In this document: in pieces, positions 43,976-54,712 of the stretch
Position numbering within the stretch: position 1 is the stretch's first letter
How the letters are laid out: the number at the start of each line of letters is the position of its first letter
Source: Metallyticus violacea
Lineage: Eukaryota; Arthropoda; Insecta; Mantodea; Metallyticidae
NCBI GenBank assembly: GCA_030762175.1
Contig: CM060830.1
Coordinates: 48,260,501-48,324,500, forward strand
Length of the DNA: 64,000 nt
Direction: 5' to 3'
Notes under the pieces: model-generated
The model's database searches: none
The model's input: only the letters and a program-made list of their open reading frames with translations
What the model was told of the DNA's origin: nothing
Made by a program: the position numbers and the translations under genes

Positions 43976-44470
43976 TCCTATGTTCAGCAAGAAGAAGGAG
44001 CAAAAGAAAGCAAAGAGAGGAATGAATTTAATAGAAAGGAAAAGAATAGAAGCATAGGAGCTAGAAAAATCTAAAAAATAAAAGAAACAATTAGCAAATT
44101 GTAAGGAAGACTGAAAAAGGAAAGAAGAAAAGAAAAATAGATTAAAAATGAACAAAAAGTGAGGTGATTTAGATGGAAACAGCTGCAAAAAGAAGGTAGA
44201 AAAAGGAGATAGAGAATAGCAAATGAAAGAACAACGAGTGCAAGAAAGAAAAGGAAGAGATGGAGTAGAAAAAATAGAAGACTAACAAGGATAAGAGGAC
44301 GAATAGATGAAGAAAAAAATAGCTGGAGGGGGAGGGGAATAAGAAAAATCCATTGGGGATACAAAGATCATTGAGACGAAAAGGAGAGGAAAAAACGGTA
44401 GATGAACTCGTAGAATAAAAAAAGAAAAAGAAAAAACAAATTAACAAAAAGAAGAGAAAAACGAGGTGAT
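43976..44470 (+). repeat. Purine-rich tract, about 0.5 kb
   Basis: Strong A/G bias on the plus strand for nearly 500 bp (for example GAAAGAAAAGGAAGAGATGG, GGAGGGGGAGGGGAATAAG). It produces three overlapping minus-strand frames of 86-101 codons rich in F, L and S, which are compositional artefacts. Such strand asymmetry can favour triplex or R-loop formation (general knowledge). Confidence 0.8.
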
Positions 44471-45069
44471 ACATATGATGTAAATCTGTTGTGCAGGATC
44501 GCTGTATTAATTGAAACCCGGTCTATATAAAGGAATGTGGTTTCCTGAAGCAGGAAGCAGGGAGGTTATTGCCGGCAGAGACCGAGTGATTTATGCCTCC
44601 TGACACCCTCTTGTGCCCTAGCACCTCGATCTACTTCATTAACCCCGTCTCTACTGCCTTGCCTTCGTTACAAATACAAATGTCTGATTAAGTCTCCAAG
44701 GTACCAAGTGCTGCTCGACTGGGACTCTACAGGTCTACCAACACATGGGCATGCAAACTTTGCTTTTGTGTACACGCTGCTCAGGTCTCATTTAGAAGAG
44801 AGCCCCCAAGTGAAATTACAGCAATGCATCCGTCTACAAAGCCAAAACGGTACGAATCAGAAAAATGAGAATATCTATCATCTTAATAGGATATTTTGAC
44901 GTTTACTCTTTTATTTTCGAGTAGCGGGACAGAATTGACGAGTATAATTTCAGAAACATGTCAATATATGCCCTTAATCCCTCTGTATGAGATTTGTTCT
45001 AATAAATACAAATGAAGAATTATTTTAATGGTATTTAAATGAGGTTTGGAACAACCTTTTGTCCTACAG
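44471..45069. other. No gene recognised; GC-richer unique stretch
   Basis: 44520-44870 has balanced composition and a short forward frame (63 codons) of unknown nature. No repeat match was seen in the window. Confidence 0.5.
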
Positions 45070-45130
45070 TGGTCGCACCATTATTTTAACACGAGTGCTT
45101 GCGTGGATGATTATATTCATCCAGTGCGAC
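45070..45130 (+). CDS. Candidate 61-bp exon (unknown protein)
   Basis: Acceptor CAACCTTTTGTCCTACAG and donor GCGAC|GTAAGTATA bracket 61 bp. Two frames are open (WSHHYFNTSACVDDYIHPVR or GRTIILTRVLAWMIIFIQCD), so the frame is undetermined. The donor's exon side (GAC) is atypical. Possibly a pseudo-exon. Confidence 0.22.
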
Positions 45131-45177
45131 GTAAGTATATTCAATATAAATCCGCAAATATATAATGGTGAAAGCTA

Positions 45178-45600
45178 TTTAATTATGTTAATTGAAGAAA
45201 TTATTTCACGTATGCTATCATGAAAATAAATAAATTCTATAATATTTGATTTAAAACTCCAAATATTCATTTATAATATATTTTAATTATGTTACAAAGC
45301 CACAAACATTTAATAGTAGTAGCAATTTAGTTGTGTTAATTTGAGAAATCCATTTATTTATGTTATTGCGTAAGATAAAAGCTATAATCTTTGATTTAAA
45401 ACTCTATATATTGATTGATAATATACTTTTAATTATATTAATTTCAGAAATGCACTTACGTATGGTATTGTGTAACTTAAATGCTATAATATTTTATTTA
45501 AAACTACAAACATTAATTTATAACATGTTTTAATGATATTAATTTAATATATTCGGTTATATGCTTTTATATTACGTAACTATCTATAATGTTATCAATT
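45178..45600. repeat. AT-rich degenerate tandem repeat, 3-4 units
   Basis: 'TTTGATTTAAAACTC' recurs at about 45245, 45390 and, as TTTATTTAAAACTAC, at 45493. Each occurrence is preceded by a 'GTTAATTGAAGAAATTATTT'-like stretch and a 'CTATAAT' motif, and followed by 'ATTTATAATATATTTTAATT'. Spacing is about 144 and 103 bp, so units differ by indels. A fourth, partial unit starts near 45537. Confidence 0.7.
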
Positions 45601-47650
45601 ATTGGACAGTTAAACCAAGAATAAACCTAATGTAATAGTAAATGTTTCAACTTCCATGATAAGTTTCAATAAATTAATAACAAAAACATTACATTTGAAT
45701 ATAAAATTATAGAAAACACATTTGTAAGGTTAGAAAACTACAATAGATATGTTTGTAGTTTTAAATTATAAAAATAATCACGTTAACCAATGTAGATAAG
45801 TCCCTTTTCACGTCTAAACATAAATTACAAATGAATGGTTTTTTTTTTTCAAGTGGAAGAATGAGAGTAAATACACAGTGCAATGTTTTTCAAAGAGGAT
45901 TTGATGTAAATATATTGCCTAAGAATGTGAGTTTAACCATTTGCAGAACGAATAAAAAAAATAATGCACATGCTTTCTTTTAGAAATTGTTATAGTGTTG
46001 ATATTATTTTCCAATTGCTGTAATCAACACAAAAAATGTGAATAATCTATTCAAGACTGACTCTATATTAGTGCACGTTTAAGTACGTATGCTTATTTAC
46101 GTGAAATATAGATGAAATAAAAATAACTGTGGTGGTAGAGAGAATCTAAAATAGTCCCAAAAAGGGACTTAATGCCCAAGCACAATTAGTTTTCTTACCT
46201 GAGAAACTCTGTATGCACACATTTCTTGCGTGGTCAGGACAAACACTCGTTATAGTATATGTTCGTATTGTTTCTGCCCAATTGCTTACTGTAGCTAGCT
46301 GAGCATTTTCATTATCAAAACATTCTTGCCTTCTTCACTTTCATTTTTCTGGTTTTCTTCCTCCACTTTTATTCATTTGTTTATTTGCAGTCATTGCAGT
46401 TACTGATTTGGATCATTTGATACCGATACATAGTGTCAAAAATATCCACAATACACTTTCACCAATAAATAATAATTTGCAACAGTATCTCCCACTAACC
46501 CGGCTTCCATAACAATGATGCGAGTGGCTACGCGCATAATAATAGAATACCGGCCTCCTCACACACGAACAGCTAACGACACCCTACAACAGTCAAGTTT
46601 AACTAAAGTGTAAAAAATAAATTACTGGAAATATCAGTATTGTTGATTATGAAAAACGTTACAAGTGAAATGTAGCCCTGGAGGGTTAAGCCACTATACG
46701 TCTTAATACAGGGCGTACGCAAAATATAATCATATAAGATATGATTAAGATTAGGATTTCTCTCCATGTCAAATGGGGCAAATAGCAGTTATATGATTAC
46801 ACACACTTCCACGCGAAATTCGAGAGGGATCTACTCTCCATCAATACCATTTGCAAATAGTATGCACATTTTGTGAACACGGGGTTCTAGTAAATGATAC
46901 TCCGTGTTAGGTGCCACCTCGTTTAATGGACTTAACTAATGTAGCTACGTCAAGGCCCCCTCTGCCTGCGGCTATTCTGAATCCTATGACACGCTGAGGC
47001 GTATGTGGGAAGAAATTAACTATTTTGTAAATGCCTTCAAATTGATTAAAAGGAGCGCATATTTAGCATGTATAAGGCATTTAAAAACCTTGAAAGCTAT
47101 GCTATAGAACAAAACAAAATTTCATATTTCTATCTCATTTGTCATGTTGTATATTTTTTTATATCTTGGTATTGCTCTATTTAATGTACATTGCTAATAG
47201 AATGCAATTTATCATTAGCAATGCAGATTATAATGTGTGGCCCACATTAGCAGGGAGTTTCGGAGTTATAATAATTTATTTCATTTTATCTTTGTGCGTT
47301 TTCTCAAATATCTACAAAATTACTGATCAAAAATAACATTTTTAACCCATCTTTTATCAAAGGTGTCCCTGTATAATTTCCTTTAATTTATAAGCGATAA
47401 TTTTCAACCTCTCCGATGGGAGAAGCCATACTTCGATTCGGCGAGGACATGTTTTTTGAAATGGATTTTGGGGTTGGCAAGGGACATAGCAAATTGGGAG
47501 ATCATGCTGAAACACAGTCAAACCATGGAGTATAAAATCGGAGCCGAGAACTACTTGTAGTAAACAAAATTTAATTACTGTACTGTCCTACCACGAAATG
47601 ATTCGGACATTAAAATTAAGAAAGGGACTGGAATCGAAAGGTTGGTCCAT
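45601..47650. other. Mostly unrecognised AT-rich sequence
   Basis: Contains one weak candidate exon (46199-46334), a short hairpin (AACACGG...CCGTGTT at about 46877-46911) and a GC-richer patch near 46900-47010. No transposon proteins identified. Confidence 0.5.
46199..46334 (-). CDS. Weak candidate exon ending at a strong donor
   Basis: On the minus strand a frame without an ATG reads ECFDNENAQLATVSNWAETI, then RTYTITSVCPDHARNVCIQS, and reaches the donor TTTCTCAG|GTAAGAAAAC. The frame is open from 46334 down to about 46150. The peptide looks protein-like, but no acceptor with a good pyrimidine tract was found at its 5' side. Could be a fragment of an unrecognised transposon. Confidence 0.2.
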
Positions 47651-47723
47651 TTGGATAAAGGGTTTATTGATTTATTTATGGACGCTCTTTAACATCTTAG
47701 GTCATCAGCGTTGGATAAAGGGT
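47651..47723 (-). mobile_element. 47-bp 5'-truncated SINE2 with perfect 13-bp target duplication
   Basis: TTGGATAAAGGGT occurs at 47651-47663 and again at 47711-47723. Between them lies only the SINE2 3' end (minus strand GCTGATGACCTAAGATGTTA, then AAAGAGCGTCCATAAATAAA). This is a textbook product of target-primed reverse transcription that stopped almost at once. The perfect duplication suggests a comparatively recent event. Confidence 0.93.
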
Positions 47724-49574
47724 CAGGGATGTAGAAAGAGTATATGGAGGAAGGCTAAGAACCGCTTAATGGATATGGATAAGAAGGCAACAGACAATTG
47801 TGTAATGCAGGGAAATGATTTCGCTGGAAGTACAATCAAAGTTAAATTTAGTGGGGGATGGAGCAGTAGATGAAAAAAGAGTGCTCGCGTAGCTCAGTCA
47901 AGATGCATGGAGAATGATTAAGATCACAAACACAAATGAGTTATTAATCAGCCCCAAATGTGAGGAGGAATCATGGATACATATTAATGGCCGAATGAAA
48001 AGATACGGAAGAATTAAGGGAAAGGCAAATGCCATGATAGGATCTAATAAATCGAGATGGTCATGATGGGCTCTGCTGGCAACAAGGAAGATGAGAGAAT
48101 ATGCAAATATCTGATGAAAGTAAGACAACTTAGTCCTGAAAGAGCGAATACAGAGGAGAAAATGAGCGAAACAAACGGTGTGAATTCAGCTGTATATACG
48201 AAACATCCTGGTGTTTTATTTACGTTTGTTATTTTTATTTTATGATATGTTTGCTTATGGAATATCTAATCTTGTAAAATATAGAGTATCAAATCAAACA
48301 TGACAAGTTTATTATGAAAGTACATATGATCCGTTGCACCTGTGCGCTTGTTGAAATGTTGTAATGTTACAACTGAAATAAATACACTGCTACTAATGTT
48401 GCTATTGCTACTATATCCTTTCCAGCTAGGGCCAACGATTCCCCCGATATAACTTCCCTCCAATCAATGTTTCAGGAACTCTGAACTTAACTAAAATTTT
48501 TAGAGCAAAAGATAAACGTAGGCTATGACAAATTACTCAATTTCATCTTTTAGAAAATTTCCCTTCGGTTTGCGCCAACTATCTTTCCGAAATAACTCAC
48601 GTCCAACGCAGTGTTCAACGGTACTGTAAAATGGAATAAAATGTTTCAAGAATAATGAAATATTACCATAAAGAACAACAGCGATTGAACCTAATGTTAT
48701 TTTTAGTCTAAAAGACAGTTTAAGTAGTCATTTTGCCAATATTTCTTAAGACTTTGCATAGTTTACTTTGTAATTTAACATTTCAATGGAATATTTCTTG
48801 GCATTCTTGAAAGGGTAAACAGCCTGCCTTAATCCCCCTTAAGTAAAGTATTTGTTAGATCTATTATGCCTAGTTATTTTTAGTAAACATTTTTCGTACA
48901 CGCTATATATAAAATACTTTACTTAGTCATAAATTCTTACAAACTCTTTAATAGACTGTACCAAGTGTTAGGTGATCACTAATGCACTTGCTCTCGGATT
49001 TTACCATGAGATTATTGTTATGTTCAAAAGCACAACTTCGCCACCTGAGATTTCCCTTAAGGAAAAGTAGCTCTGAAAGACGTCTGTGTATTACATTGAT
49101 CGCTGCTTAAGTGAAATTGTCCAAGAGTATGTGGTTAACGCTTGACTGTTATTCAGTACAGAAGCAAAACGTCATGTCCCATTAGATGAACACTTGCACT
49201 AGATCAGCCTCCAAATTATTTCGAAAAACTTTGGATTCAAGGCTTAGCGTCAGTGTAGTGGACATTTTTAACCCTAACGAAGAGAGGTATAGCCCCAAAA
49301 TGACAGGATGTACTGTCTGTTCCAAGAAGCCAGCAGACAGGACGGCCACCATACTGTCTCGCTGAAGGTTTCGTGGATAGTAAAGATCGCTTTGCTCAAG
49401 AATAGACACTGGAGCTTCCAGCAGGATTAAACACCGTCTCACTAAGCAATCTTCGCCCCAGATCTGGCTTTAGAGAATGCTCCCATGTTTATTGCTGCTC
49501 AAGATGTGGTCACAGTATGTGATATGTGAGGAAAGGTGCCCCTGTTATTCTTGGAGGTAGTAGTGGCACATTTT
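47724..49574. other. No gene recognised
   Basis: Includes a purine-biased stretch (47730-48180) and a GC-balanced segment (49100-49510) with an 86-codon minus-strand frame of unknown type. No splice-flanked candidates stood out. Confidence 0.5.
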
Positions 49575-49755
49575 CCTTGAATGAAACGAATCAGATGGAC
49601 GAGGTCCTAAGGCGTGAATTGGTGAACTGGAAGTCTGGGACTCTAAACCACCAGGGTCCTTATCTCCAATTCGGGGTTTTCCAGGTTTCCCTCCGTGCTG
49701 ATGGTACCCTCAACTTAGACATAAAACGCTTCCGACTTCCTAAAAAATACTTGTA
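49575..49755 (+). mobile_element. Old, diverged SINE1-related copy
   Basis: Ordered but mutated SINE1 blocks: GACGAGGTCCTAAGGCGTGA (A-box region), 'GGGGTTTTCCAGGTTTCCCT', 'GGTACCCTCAACTTAGAC' and 'AAAACGCTTCCGACTTCCTA'. The tail beyond the AAAAATA is missing. Confidence 0.6.
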
Positions 49756-50008
49756 GCTTGTTATTTCATTTCAAGTAATTATCCAGAAAAATCTGATTGA
49801 ATGGCCAAACAGGTTTCGCGTGTGAGGGTAAAAGAATACATTTTGAGTGATAGGTCGCATTGAGGGTGTCATTTTTGGGGGGGGGGGTTAAGGAACTGTG
49901 TAATCGAAAAGTCAGACCTCCCGTAATACATTTTGTATTGAAATAATACGAACATGCATTCATTCTGAATATTTAGTACATTATTTTCCACAATTGAACT
50001 TTTATTTG

Positions 50009-50252
50009 AAGCAGTAGCTTGGTGCTGTTATCAAGTGATTAACAAACATGATACTTTTAATATGTCTCTGAAAATAAAAATCAAGCGCGTTAAAACGTGC
50101 GATCGTGCTGGTTATGCAACCTGCTCTTCTCATCCAAAGTTCCTCGAATTCTGCGGTTAAAGCGCGCACATCAATGCTGAAGTGTGGTTGGGCTCCATCG
50201 TAATGGAATCACATGTTCCTGCGCTCAGCAAGTGATGCATTGTCAATCAGGG
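50009..50252 (-). pseudogene. IS630-like transposase catalytic-domain fragment
   Basis: The minus strand reads LIDNASLAERRNM-stop-FHYDGAQPHFSIDV, the family's 'MWFQHDGAPPHFSxxVR' block with the Asp retained. It continues with 'MRRAGCITS' and 'ALDFYFQRHIKSIMFVN', where the third acidic residue (LDFYF) is also retained and the WG after it is lost. One stop and small indels. No ends found. A SINE1 inserted about 125 bp to the right. Confidence 0.75.
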
Positions 50253-50376
50253 CCTGAAGTGAGCTTTAACACACAACACATTTACATACGACTGCCTTGT
50301 GACAGGAAAAACTGACTAAATGTACAGTACACGAAACAGCAAACCTCAGATGCAGTGTAACAGAGCGCAAGGTGCC

Positions 50377-50657
50377 ACCACGCGTGGCCGAGATTGTTAA
50401 GGTGCGGAGACTCCTGAGCGGAAGATCTAGGGATCGAGTCCCACTAGGACCGTCCTCCCTGACTGAGGTTTTCTAGGTTTTCCTCATTTCTCATAAATGG
50501 CAAATGCCTGGGAGATAGCCTAAATTAGGGCTGAAACGTTTCCTTCCTTAAAAAAAATCCTTTCTCAATATGTTATTTCATCTCCTGTATCGTCAGTGTC
50601 CACCGACTGTGGTGAATCAGTAGTTAAAACGGGCATTAAACACCATTAAAAAAAAAG
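50377..50657 (+). mobile_element. SINE1, full length
   Basis: CGTGGCCGAGATTGTTAAGG (A box), GGGATCGAGTCCC (B box) and all central and 3' blocks are present, ending GGCATTAAACACCATT plus an A run. The probable imperfect target duplication is AGCGCAAGGTGC before and AGCGAATGGCGC after. Confidence 0.9.
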
Positions 50658-50939
50658 CGAATGGCGCACACTTAAATGCGCATAATGGCCTTCCAAACCG
50701 ATGAGGGAGGTGCCACAAAACATGAGTTTTAAAAACGTTTTTTACGTTTGTAACCTATCATTCCTTAAAGTTTGTCGGTAAATTGAAGATGCATACCGAT
50801 TATCTCCTATCTTTTAAGAACACAAGCGTTTCAAAGAGAGCGCTAATATGTGACTGGTTCAGTGTTTTCTATTGCTCTTATTGTTTTAGTTACAACACGC
50901 TACAACTACCGAAGAACATTGAGTATTTCAAGAAAAACA

Positions 50940-50945
50940 TAGTAA

Positions 50946-51020
<75 letters not shown>

Positions 51021-51341
51021 CAGTAGCAGTAGTAGTAGTGGTAGTAAGTAGTAGTAATAGTAGTAGTAATAGTAGAAGTAATAATAGTAGTAGTAGTAGT
51101 AGTAGTAATAGTAGTAGAAATAGTGGTAGTAGTAATAGCAGTAGTAGTAGTAGTAGTAATAGTAGTAGTAATAGTAGTAGTGATATAGTGGTATTAGTAG
51201 TAGTAATAGCAGTAGCAATAGTAATAGTAGTAGTAATAATAGTAGTAATAATAGTAGCAGTAGTAGTAATAGTAGTAGAAATAGTAGTAGTAGTAGTAAT
51301 AGTAGTAGTAATAGTAATAGTAGTAGTAATAGTAGTAGTAA

Positions 51342-51374
<33 letters not shown>

Positions 51375-51439
51375 TAAGTAGTAGTAGTAGCAGTAGTAGT
51401 AGTGGTAGTAAGTAGTAGTAATAGTAGTAGTAATAGTAA

Positions 51440-51484
<45 letters not shown>

Positions 51485-51757
51485 TAAGTAGTAGTAATAG
51501 TAGTAGTAATAGTAGAAGTAATAATAGTAGTAGTAGTAGTAATAGTAGTAGAAATAGTGGTAGTAGTAATAGCAGTAGTAGTAGTAGTAATAGTAGTAGT
51601 AATAGTAGTAGTGATATAGTGGTATTAGTAGTAGTAATAGCAGTAGTAGTAGTAGTAGTAGTAATAGTAGTAGTAGTAATAGTAGTAGTAGTAGTAATAG
51701 TAGTAGTAGTAATAGTAGTAGTAATAGTAATAGTAGTAGTAGTAATAGTAGTAGTAG
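50940..51757 (+). repeat. (TAG)n microsatellite with higher-order structure
   Basis: About 0.8 kb of TAG repeats with AAT, GGT, GAA and CAG variants. A patterned block of about 170 bp ('TGGTAGTAAGTAGTAGTAAT' ... 'GTGATATAGTGGTATTAGTA') occurs at about 51038-51210 and again at 51478-51645, an offset of about 431-440 bp. Single-base insertions (GTAAGTAG) shift phase at least four times. The long frames on both strands here (S/V/L/T/Y homopolymers) are artefacts. Confidence 0.97.
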
Positions 51758-51896
51758 ACATATATTGTAACAGTTTTAAAGTGCACACAAGTAGGTATAA
51801 CTGTCTCATGGGCTTTATGGTATAGATTGCTAATACCGTCCTGGTAACAATCAAAATATACATACATGGATCACAAGTTTTATATAAATAATTATA

Positions 51897-52445
51897 CAGT
51901 TTGTTTCGGAAATACTTTTACATAATCTGGTGGCGGGTTCGTCACATAAAAAGTCAATATAAACATTTGTCCAGAAATTCTTGGTTTTAAAGCTATTAAC
52001 GAAAATTTACCAAATCAAGTAAAAAAAAAAAAAAAACATGTCCGGAACTCCTTAGTTTTTGAGTTATGAAAGTTTACATCGAGTTAAAGAAGTGACTATT
52101 TCTATCACATCTTTAATAGGATTATTACTAAACCACAAAAATGGCTAACCTTCAACAATTCTATTGCTTTATTTTGCGAACAATATTTTGTCATATAAAT
52201 ATGCAATGAAGATGCGCATCGGCAGACTTGTATTGATAACATCTTTCGGTTACTGAACAAAATACGTTTTATTTTCGGTTATGAACTTCTTGTTAGATTG
52301 CACCTTGAAAGCGTTGAAGTAAACTTTCATTAATAACTCAAAAACTAAGAATTTCCGGAAATGTGTTTATATAGACTTTTGTTTTCGTGTTTTGTTGGGA
52401 GGAACCAGCCACCAAAGTTTGTGAAAATATTTCCGAAACAACCGG
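51897..52445. mobile_element. MITE with about 100-bp terminal inverted repeats
   Basis: The left end CAGTTTGTTTCGGAAATACT and the inverted right end CCGGTTGTTTCGGAAATATT are reverse complements, with homology continuing through 'TGGTGGC-GGTTC' and 'TATAAACA-TT-TCC-GAAATTCTT' for about 100 bp. TA flanks both sides (51895-51896 and 52446-52447). There is no transposase inside; length is 549 bp. The ends resemble IS630/Tc1-type insect elements, so it is likely a deletion derivative mobilised in trans (inference). Confidence 0.88.
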
Positions 52446-54361
52446 TATATATACAAAAATGAATAGAACCATTACCCCTCTCCCCTCTTCTCTATTGCCA
52501 TTAACCTTTGTCGGGTCTTCGCTAGAAATATTCCCTATTTGTTTGTGTTTCTTCCATACACCAACACTTCCCGGCAGTTGTTCAAAAATTATATCACACT
52601 AAGTAAATATGTATAATCCATGATTATGTCTTAACAATCATCCGCATGCCAACTTACACAACAATAAAACACTAAATTTAATTAGTGAAATACTCGCACC
52701 AACATAGAATTTTATATCTAGTAACTGTGGGCCCAAAAGTTTTTTTTTTTCTTTTGGAATCCATTTATAAAAATTACCATCGCACTACCTCGTTATGCTG
52801 TAAAAACGCTTTGCTATGGCAATTTATTCCACAATTGGTGAAACTCAAAGAGTTATGGGGCTTTTCAAGTGTCTCTTATCATAATAACTTTGATTTCAAA
52901 CTATGGACGTATTTTATAAGAATAAGGGCCAATTAAATCATCCCCGTTGCAAAGATAACGTAACTCAATTATTTCTTCTTTTAATGATGTGTTATTCTGC
53001 ATGGAACAGCCCCATCTACTATTCAATTAACAAGTTCTGCATGCCAGTAGAACAAAAATGAGGTATTTTAGCTCGCAGATAAACACAAATATAAAATTCA
53101 GGTCACAATGTAGCAATAGGAAGCGGTGTAAAAACATTGCACTGAAATTCAAACAAATCTTAATAGTCAACTCAGTGGGCAGTGTTTATTTCCTCTAAAA
53201 TAAACTACGCGCTGAATATAAAGGTATTTCAGAATTAGAATCGCCCATACTTTCACATAAAATAGGTTAATGGCAGGTCTTTAAAATAATTATTATTCCC
53301 GAAAGTATTGCCGCTGTTACTGTAACTATCAAATAAATTGCGAAAGCTCAAATGGTAAACATTAGTCAGTAAAAAACTGATGCGATTATTGAATTATATA
53401 GTGCCTGTAATAAAAATAAAATATGATTTGTACACATTTTTATTCCGTCCATGCAGCAATGCGCCATACATATCTCATGCTAAAGACAGTGTGCATAATA
53501 ACTAGGAAATCTATCTCATGATTCTACAGGGAGTCCTTGCATATCAAGCCAGATACATTTAAAGAAAATTTTACCATACTTTCTAGGAATTTTGCTGGCA
53601 TATTTTGAAGCGTTGTATGAATGAAAATAATACATATGCCTATCTTCATTTTCGTAAACTGTTATTTTTTCAATTATTCAAAATTAAAATTTAACGTTAT
53701 AGCGCACATACTCTTATTTTAAAAAGGAGAAAAGTTTCATTCCTAACTGAATATTAAACGTTTTAAGTATCTATTTTTTTATATTTGTTCTAAGATTTCA
53801 TGTAACGTAAAGCGCTCTTTTTTAAAAATAAATAATGAAATGTCATTTTATAAAATTTACGTTAATTTTTTTCAATTATAAACAAGATTCTTCACTTTGG
53901 ATAGTACAAGTGTGCACAGTTTCAGAATGAGATTAACGTAAATGAATAATTTACAACAATTAATGTACTTAGCCGGCCGCTGATGTTAAATGGGAGCGTT
54001 ATTCCGGAACAGTGCCGCACTGTATGGACATGTGCGTGCACACAGAGTCAATATATTTTACAAATATACACCATAAGTCGCCTGAAGTCACTTATTTTAT
54101 GCACAATTATTATTATAAATTTAATAAAATAAATTTTAAAAACAAAAAGGTCAGCTGGAGAATTACGTGTAAGGTATATAAGCAACTCGGATAAATACAC
54201 GTTAATTTTCTTGGCAAGCAAATATAACTAGTGCTTCACATTTTGAGAATGGTATGAAAGCTATGTGGTATTTTCGTGATACTTATTGTTTGTATCTTTT
54301 CATATCGAAAAGTCTATTTATATGTCGCAAACAAATAATAATTGCATTGTTTTCTTTTCAG
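52446..54361. other. No gene recognised
   Basis: AT-rich sequence; a few 60-80 codon chance frames, none splice-flanked or family-like. Confidence 0.6.
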
Positions 54362-54459
54362 CCCCACTCAATTGTTTTCTTGCTGTTGTTTTAGGCGTAC
54401 ATTTGTTGTTAATCTTTTGGTCGTTCCAAATACAAATGCATCACCAGAGCTCTTTTCTG
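54362..54459 (+). CDS. Candidate exon with two possible acceptors (unknown protein)
   Basis: Acceptor ATTGTTTTCTTTTCAG (exon from 54362) or CTTGCTGTTGTTTTAG (exon from 54395) pairs with a near-consensus donor TTTCTG|GTAAGTAAG at 54459. The shorter version reads RTFVVNLLVVPNTNASPELF in its best frame; a hydrophobic alternative frame is also open for the longer version. A SINE2 lies only about 20 bp downstream, in the would-be intron. Unknown family. Confidence 0.27.
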
Positions 54460-54477
54460 GTAAGTAAGTGTTTATTT

Positions 54478-54712
54478 ATTTGATTTATTTAAGGACGCTT
54501 TTTAACATCTCTGGTCATTAACGTCCCATTCAATTCAAGGAATAGATCACCTATAAATTTTGCTCAGATATCCTTCCTTTCCATTTTAAGGTTATTTTAC
54601 ATGTAAATCTACGACACCAAAGGCCTTTCCTTTCCGAAGGAAGCCAAACATAGGATTTTTACGCGCTAAGAAATCCATCGACCGTGGCCGGGTTCTACAA
54701 TAGTAGTATGCT
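54478..54712 (-). mobile_element. SINE2, head truncated or diverged
   Basis: It matches SINE2 in order on the plus strand: 'GATTTATTTAAGGACGCTTT', 'AACATCTCTGGTCATTAACG', 'AAATTTTGCTCAGATATCCT', 'CGAAGGAAGCCAAACATAGG', 'CATCGACCGTGGCCGGGTTC'. The tRNA-like head is mostly lost. Confidence 0.8.

Noticed and set aside
43928..44474. Three overlapping minus-strand frames resembling membrane proteins (F/L/S-rich)
   Set aside because: Produced by the purine-rich plus strand. All three frames are open at once and none has domain features.
50783..51867. Very long frames (210, 311 and 115 codons) over the TAG microsatellite
   Set aside because: Poly-Ser/Val on one strand and poly-Leu/Thr/Tyr on the other are translations of a trinucleotide repeat.
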